Shown piece by piece: positions 54,943 to 64,000 of a stretch of 64,000 bases of DNA. How positions within the stretch are numbered: the first letter of the stretch is position 1; every line of letters starts with the position of its first letter. The stretch spans positions 79,949,178 to 80,013,177 of the forward strand of contig CM050449.1 of NCBI GenBank assembly GCA_027563935.2. The letters are read 5' to 3'. The position numbers were made by a program, and so were the translations under genes. The notes under the pieces were generated by a model, which made no database searches, was not told where the DNA came from, and saw only the letters and a program-made list of their open reading frames with translations. This stretch comes from Costus lasius. Its lineage: Eukaryota > Streptophyta > Magnoliopsida > Zingiberales > Costaceae.

Positions 54943-56067
54943 ACCAGTTCACAACTGCACTGATCGATAGCTTAGTGAGGGCTACACGTTAGAAGGCTAC
55001 TAGACTTGATATTTTATTATGAGGGTTTTTAAGGTCTCATCAGTTTTATCTTATGTCTAACAATACAGGCACGCAATCCTATAGTGATAACATAACGATA
55101 AAACAACATAGGCATGCTTTTAGCAGATAAGGAAAGCGGTAAAGGATGATGTGATCAAAGCCCTTTCAAGACATTGAGCCAACCCATGCCAAAAGGAGGT
55201 TCAATTCTTGACATAGGACTCAAGCCCCTAAAATAGACCTATCCTAGCCGCCCTCTATCTTGGTCTTCAAGGTTGGCTCTAAGGTCCTTCTCACATGGTT
55301 TAGCTCTCAAACCTTAAGGGTAGACCCAAAGGGTTCGGCCAATGCCCTGGTCTTCCTCCAATGAGAATGCGTCACAATGCAAGAAGCCAAGTTAGCTAGC
55401 TCTCAAACCCAAGGGTTCGGCCATGCCTAACTTGCGCCACTAAGCAGGCTTGCGCCTCTTTCTTTGATGCTTGTTGTGCCACCATCCAAGGTATGCATGC
55501 GCTAAGTTCCAAGTACATGCGCCACCCTAATCTTCTTCTTAGTTAAAAGCAAAAAGAAAAGCGGCACGCAGGCCTCACGAGGATACATCACAGGCATGCA
55601 AAGGGGGGCTTGACTAATGATCACAACATCATGCACAATCAAGGTATTTGCTCATGCAATTCTACATGCTCATGAAAAACATAAAATCTAAAATTTTACT
55701 TTTTCATAAAACTAGTCTCTTTTTCTCATCTTCTTCTCACAAATCTTTTGGTTAATTGCAATTTATTTTTCATGATGATTTCAGAGATCCTTTCGGCTGA
55801 CAATTTTGTCAGATCAAGAGACTTGGCCAGTCCGAAGACATAATGCCCGTCCTACTTGACAAAGTTACGTGCGCCTTTAATCTTTAAATCAAACAAGAAA
55901 AATAGTCCAAAAATCCAAAAGAGATTGAGAGGATGATAGAAACAAGAAACCCTAATTTTTCCTACTTAGAAAAATCGTTTTCCATGCATCATGCTATTTA
56001 CGAAAATAGAGATATGGCATGTGAGCATGAAAGAAAAGCATAAAACATCGTTCGAGTCTTGCAAGTC

Positions 56068-56079
56068 GCTCTGATACCA
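56068..56079 (-). other. Primer-binding site of Cop-B (tRNA-iMet)
   Basis: Minus strand TGGTATCAGAGC one base after the LTR end. Confidence 0.93.
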
Positions 56080-56080
56080 C

Positions 56081-57541
56081 TGTTGGGAAACCCCGGGGAT
56101 ATTTTACAATTTTTCAGAGTCATAGACACACATACATACATTGCACAGCGGAAGAATGTCCCCGAAATAGGCCGGTCCCAAAAACCCAGTGAAGATCGCA
56201 AGCAAGAGATTCGACACGATGAGTTAAGAAATACCTTAAGAGCGGTTTGGAGTGATGCCGATGCAGGCGCCCAAGTGTGCGCCCTCTGCAATCTCACACA
56301 CACGGATCTCTTGAGTTCTCTTCTTCCACGCCCAGTGCTAGCCTCGGGAAGAAGATCCAAGCCTTAGGGAGATGCTCCACTTCACTTGCGCCGCCAAGAG
56401 GAAAGGATGCGCCAAGAGAAGAAGGAACCAAGCCAAGTCGCCAAGCACCAAAGCTCCTTGCGCCAAGAGGAAAGGAGGGAGAAGCTTGTGGCTATGGAAG
56501 AAGGAAGAGGAAGTTGCGCCCTTGCTCCTAGTTCTCGCCCCTCTTCTTGTGTTCATGCCTCCAAGGATCAATCATCATAAGAGGGGGCGAGAGGGTCACA
56601 TATATAGGGCAAGAGGCGGTTAAGGGAAGGGCCAAGATCATGACAAGTGTAGGGCTAGGATGAGGAGGTTTGAGACAAGGAAAGTCTCCAAGACTTTACC
56701 ATAAACTCCATTCAACCTATCCATAATTGCCCAAGTACCATATCAGCCCAAGACATGCCTTAGAGGCATTCATACCATCAAGGGAAGAGAGGGGAGGTGC
56801 CCTTTACTTCCATAATGAAGCAAAGCCGCCAACATGACCCCATTATGCGCCTAGGCGCTTAATGGTTCATGTTTCTCCCCATTATACCCTTTTAGCCTCT
56901 CATCTCTTCATGAGAAGTTATTATTGGGCCTCATTGGATAATGAGCTAGCCCAAACTTCATCACATGGGTTGATTAAGCATTTGGATCCAATCCAATGCA
57001 ACCCTAATCCAAATGTGACCAATCATGGTCAAATACGAGTCAACCTGCCAAAAATGAAGTTTGGCTCCAATAACATTCTTCCATCTCATCAGGCCCATTG
57101 GCGCTGATGAAATCTCCCAATTAGATCTGAGTTATCCAATAACTCGATCATAAGGCTTCCCGATCAATACGAGAACTCAAGTATCAAGGTGTGCGACCCT
57201 GTAGGTTCCTCTGACGCTGGCAGTGCTGACCAAAGGTCATCACAAGTAGTGAGTGGCACCTAGCAGTGCATCGCTGCTACCCAGGTCATTGGAATGGATA
57301 TCGACATCGACATCCCCATCATCGCAACTAGGTACAGATGCATTACAGTCTCTTTGCCGAACTGATATCAGATTGGACAAGTGTGTCACCACTTGTTTTC
57401 ACCCAATCACATGGCTATGACTAAAACAGGTTCTCACCTGGGTATGGCCATGCACTCTCAGTCATAGAACCATAGAGGACCTCCATGGATATCATACTTC
57501 CCTAAGGAAGGGGCAAATCCTTTGTCTGTCCATTGACGTTC
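56081..57541 (-). repeat. 5' LTR of Cop-B, left part
   Basis: From TTCCCAACA (minus strand end, 56081) to the sLTR-1 insertion. It contains the uninterrupted Gyp-2 target (CTTAG at 56363-56367) and a TATATAT at 56600-56606. The last five bases, CGTTC, are the left TSD of sLTR-1, one change from CCTTC. No gene inside. Confidence 0.93.
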
Positions 57542-59863
57542 TGATGGGGGTAGAGACCATGACCCAAGAAAATATAAATGGAGCTTAAGGCTACCCTAGT
57601 TTATGGGTACCCTAAGGCACCATTGCATTGCATGCATCATGTAGCTACATTTGGTAAGTTTTATACTTTGTTTTGTATTTTTCTTTTATGGAAATTATGT
57701 TGCATCATACTAGAATTAGTGCATGTCATATTGTTGCATCCAAGTAGGAGTAGTGTAATAAGCATTTACAAGTCATGTGGATAAGCTCAAAGTTAGCTCA
57801 AAGCTCACTACAACAAGCTAGCTCCAATTATGGCAAGCCACTTCAAAGCCAAAGTTCAAAGTGAAGTCTTGAGTTGAAGCATTTCAACTCACCTTTCCAT
57901 TGAAGTATAATGCCACCTTGGCATCCAAGAATTCGGTTCCAATCTCAACTCATCAAAGGATATGCGCTCATTCAAAGGCTCTCCATCAAATCCCTTAAAT
58001 CAAGGAATCAAGTTGTGTTCACACCTTGGAAGGAAAGAGCCACGCCAATTCAAGAAGCAATACCACCTCATGAATCCAATTAAGGGAAGATCACCAAAGC
58101 AATTCGTCCATGGCCAAGGAAGGAAGGATTGCCACCTTCTCTTGTCGCCCAAGCAAGGAGAATTCACCAAGCAAAGAAGGAATTCAGCCACAACAAAAAT
58201 GGCAAGTTTCAAAGCCATGCACTCGCTCATTACAAACAAGGAAAGACACTCAAGGAAAGAATTTCGAATTTGAAAGCTTCAGCCCCAAAGGAATTCGCCC
58301 AAACCAAAGAAGGAAGGAAAGCTATCACCTAGCCGAACATGCAAGCAAGTCTACAAGCAAATTCGGCCACACCATCTCTACAAACAAATAAGGGAAGTTT
58401 TCAAGTCAAATCACAATCAATGGAGCCAGTGCCTCGACAAAGCATTGAAGACAATAATTTCTTTCTTATTTTGATCTTTTGTAACGTTAAGGAGAAGTTC
58501 TACAAAACTTGTAATCGCATGTAAGTTGAAGAAAAAAAAGATTTGATAATGGAATTGTCGATTAGTTGCCTAGCAACCTTGGGTGCTTGTGTCGCCCTCC
58601 CCCTTTCCCCTTCTCATCTGAGGTGCTTGTGTCACCTATCTCCCCTTCTTCCCCAAGGGCCAAGGTTCCCTTCGCTAACCATTTCTTCAAAGACACCTCT
58701 ACCATCTTGGCGCAAGAGCAACCCCTTCAACCATTAGCCGCGCAACATCTTCAAGGAGCATCTCCCTTAACCTTGGTGGCGCATCTACATCCTCTCCACC
58801 TTCTTCAAGCTCTTGTGGTGCATCAACATCTTCTTCAACCTTGGTGGCGCACCTCTTCTCTATACATAGTGACGCAACTTCAACCTCTTCACCCAACAAG
58901 TGGCGCACCCCCTCTCCTCAAGGGCCTCTTCAACAACACTTTTAACAAGCATCTCTAACTCTCTCTTTAATCTATGTTTGCTTGATCTACACTTATGTTG
59001 TTGTTGCATGTTGTAGGATGCGCAAGCCCTTCATCTCATCATTAAGAGGCGCAACTTTCCATCAACTTGGTGCAAAGTCATCCCCACTCCATCATCAAGG
59101 CGCATCTTCCTCAAGGATTCATTCACCCACTTTGGCGCATCCCAAAGCCCTTGCAATATCAAACCAAACACTCTACCCTTATTCCTTGTTATCTAAATCT
59201 TGAATATGATCTAACATGTCTTCTTTGTTTGTTGAAGCTCTCGGCATCAAAAGGAACTCCATGACATGAGACATCTCCAAGGAATCATTCATGGCCGAAA
59301 GTTACAAGGCCTTCAATCCATGACTTGAGCAACACATCATCATTAACTAGATTAGATTAAGTAGTTTGTTTGAACTTGTTAGCAAGAGGAATTTGGAGGC
59401 TTAACCTCCCCTCTTGATCTTAGCATTGTAAAGGTCATTTAATATTCTATACCCAAGCATGTTTGGGTTTGATGTGTTGGAGTGTTTGTAATGAAGCAAT
59501 TCCTTCCATCAGAGTAGGACCGTTGAAGATCGGGAAGGACGATCCTTCTATTCTCAAGGATCGCACGGTGAGCGCTTCTTTACAATATTGTCTTAATGTT
59601 CTAGAAATGCATGTTTAGTCATAGGTTTGCTTAGTCTTTAGAATCGCATGCTTAATGTTAGCCTAATGTTAGTTGCATGTTTAACCTTAGATCACATGTG
59701 TAGTGTACCGTAGTTTTTTTATACAAGCATAACTCAGTTTTTATCATAAAATACAAAAAAAAACATATTTTTGAAAACCCCATAGTAATCTTGCATGCTA
59801 GCTTTTTCTATCTCAGATTTATTTTTCATGCTAGCCCAAATTGCATGCTTCCCCCCTACATCA
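57542..59863 (+). mobile_element. sLTR-1: solo gypsy LTR (2322 bp)
   Basis: Begins TGATGGGGG and ends CCTACATCA, the ends of the Gyp-1/Gyp-2 LTR family. TSD CGTTC (57537-57541) and CCTTC (59864-59868); the uninterrupted site in the 3' LTR of Cop-B (near 9128-9136) reads CCTTC once. No primer-binding site or coding domain, so it is a solo LTR. The stretch 58560-58960 has a 130-codon frame rich in TTGGTGGCGCA-type repeats, not conserved in the related LTRs. Its larger size compared with the Gyp-1 and Gyp-2 LTRs comes from this middle part. Confidence 0.93.
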
Positions 59864-59868
59864 CCTTC

Positions 59869-60339
59869 TCATATGGGTCGTGACATGCTCAATGACAACC
59901 GTTATGACCTTCCAACTACGGCGAGGTGTTAGGTTGTATCAAAGCAAGTCCCTAACCATATAGAATGATCAATGACCTCAAGTCAAGGGATCAATGCATC
60001 TCCTGTCACTTGTGAGGATAACTCATGACACCAAGTCATAGCCTCACAGCGGGTCTATCCAGTATATCCTCCAATGATATACCCATGTGTCTGCGTCCTA
60101 ACCAGCCCACATACCAGTCTCACAAGTACCATAGCTGTCCCATATCCACTAAAGTACATCGACTGGGGACTATAGTTCGAGCACAGATCCAATCTGTCTC
60201 CTGGGACATTATCATGTTAGTACATATGCGCAGATGTAAACAGACATAGATAATGACAATGCCAGAATGATATATAAATATCAAAGCCAAGTAGTATATA
60301 AGTGGACTTAAACTAGACCCTAGGGCATATACACCAACA
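59869..60339 (-). repeat. 5' LTR of Cop-B, right part
   Basis: Rest of the LTR after sLTR-1, beginning on the minus strand at 60339 with TGTTGGTGTATATGCCC. The next bases (TAACG, 60340-60344) are Cop-A sequence and the presumed TSD. Confidence 0.92.
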
Positions 60340-60740
60340 TAACGGTCAGGTCGGACTTGACTGGAACTTCCATATGTGATTTGTCCATGTGATGAAAGTT
60401 TCTAGAAGCAGCCTCAAGAAGTTAGGACTTTATGCTGTATCCAGCCCTCGTTGGACACGAAGTGCCTGAACTATCTTGAGAAGGGGAATTGCCTAATTGC
60501 AATTGGCCGGTGTGCCTACCTTAAGATACATGCGTCACCTCGTGCAGTACATCCCGCCCTCGCTGGACGCTAGGCTGTGTGAGGAACAAGGATCCCATCT
60601 CACTTTGGAAATTTTGTGGTTTCCTAGATTGACATGAGAGGGTTGTCAATCCGATAAAATAGTGAGAAACAATCATTTATTTCAAGTCTAGTTTAAATGA
60701 TTGAAACGTGGTACTAATCTGCATGTCTTTGTTGTAGATC
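60340..60740 (+). other. Cop-A leader, distal part
   Basis: Noncoding. It holds TCCAGC-CCTC-GTTGGA (60440-60455; one G-T pair) and TCCCGC-CCTC-GCTGGA (60552-60567; one mismatch), the same CCTC-loop hairpins as in Cop-B and Cop-D, slightly eroded. TTTGTTGTAG ends four bases before the gag ATG. Confidence 0.75.
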
Positions 60741-61436
60741 ATGTCTACGAACAATAGCAGATTAAAACTGCGATCCATCCTTTGGGAGGACAAGTTCAAC
60801 CAGTGTCGAAACTTGAGGGGTGACCCCAAGCTCGAGTGCTGTAAAAGGCAACACCAAAAGGACGTGAAGAGAAGGGTGACTCCTTCATCTTCAGGCTCAT
60901 GTATTTACGTGGTTGAAGTCAACCTGTCTACTTCAAACACATATGTACTTGAAACCGCATGTGGAGCGCATATTTGTATGAGTATGCAAGGGCTCAAATG
61001 AAGTAGGACAGTTCGACCAGGAGAGATTGACCTTCGGGTCGGTAACGACGCACAGGTTGCGGCTATGACCGTGGGACACCTCACTCTCTTGCTGCCGTTG
61101 GGGCTTCAACTAGAACTTGACCATTGTTACTATGTACCATCGATTACCAAGAACATTATATCCATTCCTGCCCTGGCAAGAAAAGGATTCAGTTTTGCAA
61201 TCAAAGAGAACACCTGTTCTTTTTCATTGGCAGACATGTTCTATGGTTCGGGTACTCTATGCAATGGTTTGTATGTCTTGGACATGCAGAGTTCTTTGTG
61301 CAACGTAAATACTAATAGGATCAAGCTAAGTGGTTTCAATAACACTTATCTTTGGCATTGTCATTTAGAGCACATCAACAAGAATCGCATCCAACAACTC
61401 CATACAAAATGGATTCTTGTATTCAGATTTCTTTGA
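60741..61436 (+). pseudogene. Cop-A gag remnant and protease
   Basis: ATG at 60741 (MSTNNSRLKLRS) matches the gag N-terminus of the other copies, but after about 20 codons nearly all of gag is deleted, and only a short basic segment remains before the protease (VLETACGAHIC, where the catalytic Asp is replaced by Glu). A TGA near 60999 breaks the frame. The next piece (61065-61436) has the rest of the protease and the pre-integrase region (WHCHLEHINKNRI), then a one-base insertion near 61407 shifts the frame. Confidence 0.85.
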
Positions 61437-62481
61437 GGAATTTGATGTTTGCGAGCCTTGTTTGTTGGGCAAAATGACAAAGGCGCCATTCGCCAAGAAA
61501 GGTGAAAGGGCCACAGGTTTATTGGATCTCACACACAGCGATGTGTGTGGGCCATTCAACTAACAAGCCATAGGTGGGTTTATATACTTCATCACATTTA
61601 CTAACGATTTTAGTATATATGGTTATGTCTATCTGATGAAACGTAAGTCAGAATCCTTGGAGAAATTCAAGGAGTTCAAGACTGAAGTAGAGAACCAGCT
61701 TGGATGATCCATAAAGGCTCTTCAATCTGATCGAGGCGGTGAGTATTGGAGCCATGAGTTTGTTGACTATCTGAAAGAGTGTGGGATTCTCTCACAGCTC
61801 ACCCCTCCCGGGACACCCCAATGGAATGGAGTGTCTGAGAGGCGGAATCGAACCCTACTATACATGGTTCGGTGCATGATGAGTCAAGAAACTCTACCTC
61901 CATATTTTTGGGGACGTGCCTTAGAGACAGCTGCTTTGACACTTAATAACATTCCATCTAAAAATGTCCCCGTATCTCCGCATGAGTTGTGGACCGGGAG
62001 ACGACCTAACCTCACATTTATGAAGATCTGGAGATGCGAGGCTTTTGTTAAGCGTCAAAATTCTAGCAATTTAGAGCCCAGGTCAGATAAATGTGCGTTT
62101 GTGGGGTATCCTAGGGAAACCAGAGGATACAACTTCTATAATCCCACTAAGGACAAAGTTTTTGTCGCCCGTGGCACTGTCTTTCTGGAGAAAGAATTCA
62201 TCTTGAAAGAAGCCAGTGGGAGAAGTTTTGATTTTGATGAGGCCCAAGATCATCCACAAGACACCGAGGTTGAGATGGAATCTGAGCCACCAGTACAGAT
62301 TGTAGCCCACCTGAGGCTCAGGCATAGGCTGCATGTAGGTCTGAGAGGGTACGTCGTGCACCTGACAGGTATGGGTCGCTGCCGACTCAACACGACGACA
62401 TTCTCATTATTGAGGATGAACCTAAGACTTATGAGGAAGCGGTCACTGGACCAGATTCTGAGAGATGGCTGGAGGCCATGA
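61437..62481 (+). pseudogene. Cop-A integrase, broken
   Basis: The true frame runs through CEPCLLGKMTKAPF, HSDVCGPF, SDRGGEY and NGVSERRNRTLL, so all three catalytic acidic positions can still be read. It is broken by TAA at 61561-61563 and TGA at 61705-61707. A second frameshift near 62300 spoils the linker; the ORF to 62481 is in the wrong frame at its end. Confidence 0.85.
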
Positions 62482-63977
62482 GGTTCGAGATGGATTCTAT
62501 GTCTCCTAACTAGGTTTGGGACTTGGTTGAGCCGCCTAATAGGGCAAAACCCATAGGGTGTAAATGGATCTTCAAAAAGAATACAGACATGGATGGCAAT
62601 GTGGTTACCTATAAAGGTAGACTAGTGGCCAAAAGTTTCAAGCAGGTCCACGGGATGGACTACGATGAAACTTTTTCGCCCGTTGCCTTGTTTAAATCCA
62701 TTCGAATCATGCTTCCTTTAGCTGCCTACTACGACTATGAGATATGGCAAATGGACATGAAGATAGCTTTCCTTAATGGAAACCTGTCAGAGGATGTGTT
62801 CATGACACAGCCTGAGGGGTTCGTTCACCCAGCCAATATTCATAAAGTATGCAAACTGAAAAGATCCATCTATGGATGAAAGCAAGCCTCTCGAAGTTGG
62901 AATATTCGCTTTGACGAAGCTGTGAGAGATTATGGATTCCTCAAGAATGAAGATGATGCCTATGTGTACAAGAAAATCAGTGGGAGCTTGGCCACATTTC
63001 TGGTCTTGTATGTCGATGACATACTGCTCATCAAAAAAGACGTCCCTACCCTTCATGTTGTGAAGACATGGTTGGGGAACTACTTCGAGATGAAAGACTT
63101 AGGGGAGGCCGCCTACATTCTAGGTTTGAGGATTTACCGGGATAGATCCAAGAAACTCCTTGCCCTGAGTCAGAGCACGTACATAGACAAAGTGCTGGAA
63201 AGGTTTCGCTTGGAGCAGTCCGAGAAGGGTTACCTTCCCATGAGGCACGACATTACTCTTTTCAAGAGCCAGTGTCCCTCTACACAGGCTGAGAAAGAGG
63301 AAATGAGTCAAGTCCCTTATGCATCTGCAGTGGTATCCCTCATGTATGTCATGTTATGTATGAGACCAGACGTGGCTTATGCAGTGAGCATAACTAGTAG
63401 ATACCAGTCTAACCCCGGTGTCCAGCATTGGACAGCCGTGAAATATATTTTGAAGTATCTGAGGAAGATGAAAGATTTATTCTTAGTCTTTGGTGGACAA
63501 GAAGATCTGTGTATCCAGGGTTATACAGATGCTTCTTTCCAATCAGACCCAGATGACTTCAAATCGCAGTCCGGTTATGTGTTCTTGCTAAATGGAGGTG
63601 TTGTATGCTGGAAAAGCTTCAAGGAATCCACAGTGGCAGACTCTACAAATGAAGCAAAGAATGTTGCGGCTTCTGAGGCAGCCAAAGAAGCTGTTTGGAT
63701 CAAGAAGTTCATTTCTGAACTTCAAGTGGATCCTAGTGCTGCTGATCTCATTGAACTCCTTTGTGATAACAATGGTGAGATCGCGCTGGCTAAAGAACCA
63801 AGATCACATCAGTGATCCAAACACATACTCAGGCGATTTCACCTGATCCGGGAGATCATAGACAGAGTTGACACAGAGAACAATCTAGCAGACCTATTGA
63901 CCAAGACTTTGGCACAGCAGAAGCATGATTATCATACTCGAGACATGGGGTTAAGGTACCTCAACGATAAGGTCTAA
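62482..63977 (+). pseudogene. Cop-A RT and RNase H, broken
   Basis: Pieces 62523-62879 (RT start, NVVTYKGRLVAK) and 62922-63815 (RT with YVDDILL, then GYTDASFQSDPDD and the RNase H segments). Stops: TAG 62511-62513, TGA 62877-62879 and TGA 63813-63815. After the last stop the frame continues to LADLLTKTLAQQKH and ends at TAA near 63975; about seven residues are deleted in the DR-VDTE segment compared with Cop-B. Confidence 0.87.
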
Positions 63978-63981
63978 GTGC

Positions 63982-63992
63982 AAGTGGGAAAT
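63982..63992 (+). other. Polypurine tract of Cop-A and LTR start
   Basis: AAGTGGGAAAT, followed at 63993 by TGTTAGTG, the first bases of the 3' LTR. The rest is beyond the window. Confidence 0.8.
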
Positions 63993-64000
63993 TGTTAGTG

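Larger units (their letters stand above)
54615..56067 (-). other. Cop-B leader, part next to the primer-binding site
   Basis: Continues the leader that was cut at 23897. It has CCTC stem-loops on the minus strand at 54715-54730 (TCCAGC-CCTC-GCTGGA) and 54927-54942 (TCCCAC-CCTC-GTGGGA), both perfect. The rest is noncoding and aligns with the Cop-D leader. Confidence 0.85.
7956..60339 (-). mobile_element. Cop-B: Ty1/copia element split by nested insertions
   Basis: Minus-strand order from right to left: 5' LTR (60339 to 56081, itself split by sLTR-1), primer-binding site, leader (split by Cop-C), gag (split by Gyp-3), pol and 3' LTR (9605 leftward, cut by Gyp-2). LTR ends are TGTTGGTGTATATGCCC and TTCCCAACA. 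About 38 differences over about 1650 aligned LTR bases (counted by eye, about 2.3%) make it the oldest of the datable copies here. It lies in the leader of Cop-A; the right flank TAACG (60340-60344) is the presumed TSD, with its partner beyond the left edge. Its own length without inserts would be close to 9 kb. Confidence 0.9.
60340..64000 (+). mobile_element. Cop-A: 3' part of a Ty1/copia element, outermost host
   Basis: From 60340 the sequence is the distal part of a copia leader aligned to the Cop-B/D leaders, then gag-pol remnants, polypurine tract and the first eight bases of the 3' LTR (TGTTAGTG) at the window edge. The 5' LTR and first part of the leader lie left of the window, beyond Cop-B. 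Many stops, two frameshifts and deletions make it the most decayed element besides Cop-D, as expected for the oldest layer. Confidence 0.88.

Noticed and set aside
58543..58958. 130-codon Pro/Leu/His-rich ORF in sLTR-1
   Set aside because: Low-complexity repeats of GTGGCGCA-like units; not conserved in the Gyp-1 or Gyp-2 LTRs.

Overview
This 64 kb window is plant nuclear DNA made almost entirely of nested LTR retrotransposons. I see no host gene, tRNA, rRNA or CRISPR array. The evidence is Ty1/copia and Ty3/gypsy polyproteins typical of seed plants, primer-binding sites matching the initiator tRNA-Met (TGGTATCAGAGC), long LTRs (1.7-3.2 kb) and 5-bp target-site duplications (TSDs). The species cannot be named; a large repeat-rich seed-plant genome, probably an angiosperm, is the best reading.

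Layout, using names I assign here. Cop-A (+, copia, 60340-64000 visible) is the outermost host. Cop-B (-, copia, 7956-60339, continuing left of the window) sits in the Cop-A leader. Five insertions hit Cop-B: Gyp-2 (-, gypsy, to 7955) in its 3' LTR; Gyp-3 (+, gypsy, 13148-23304, TSD ATGGG) in gag; Cop-C (+, copia, 23898-54609, TSD GAGGG) in the leader; solo LTR sLTR-1 (57542-59863) in the 5' LTR; and, inside Gyp-2, Gyp-1 (+, gypsy 3' end, 1-2925). Cop-C is split by Cop-D (-, copia, 27516-49143, TSD GATAC). Cop-D is split by Cop-E (+, copia, 28708-40974, TSD CATAA). Cop-E is split by solo LTR sLTR-2 (32848-36026, TSD AAGAA). The longest chain is Cop-A > Cop-B > Cop-C > Cop-D > Cop-E > sLTR-2, six layers.

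Counting LTR-LTR differences by eye gives an order that fits the nesting: Cop-B about 2.3%, Gyp-3 about 0.7%, Cop-C, Cop-D and Cop-E each about 0.25-0.3%. Most of the 64 kb is therefore a recent burst. Cop-C and Cop-E have nearly intact coding regions. Cop-D is badly broken although its two LTRs are almost identical, so it was probably mobilised in trans.

The most interesting signal is in Cop-C and Cop-E. The first ATG of the presumed transcript lies in the LTR as ATG GCN ATG, directly followed by a splice-donor-like GTATGA that also supplies an in-frame TGA. About 1.9 kb downstream, a TTGTTGTAG acceptor lies just before gag. Joining the two would place the LTR ATG in frame with gag and remove the primer-binding site and the leader hairpins. 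The copia leaders also carry repeated short stem-loops whose stems change while the loop stays constant (CCTC in Cop-A/B/D, TCA in Cop-C/E), which are candidate packaging or dimerisation signals.
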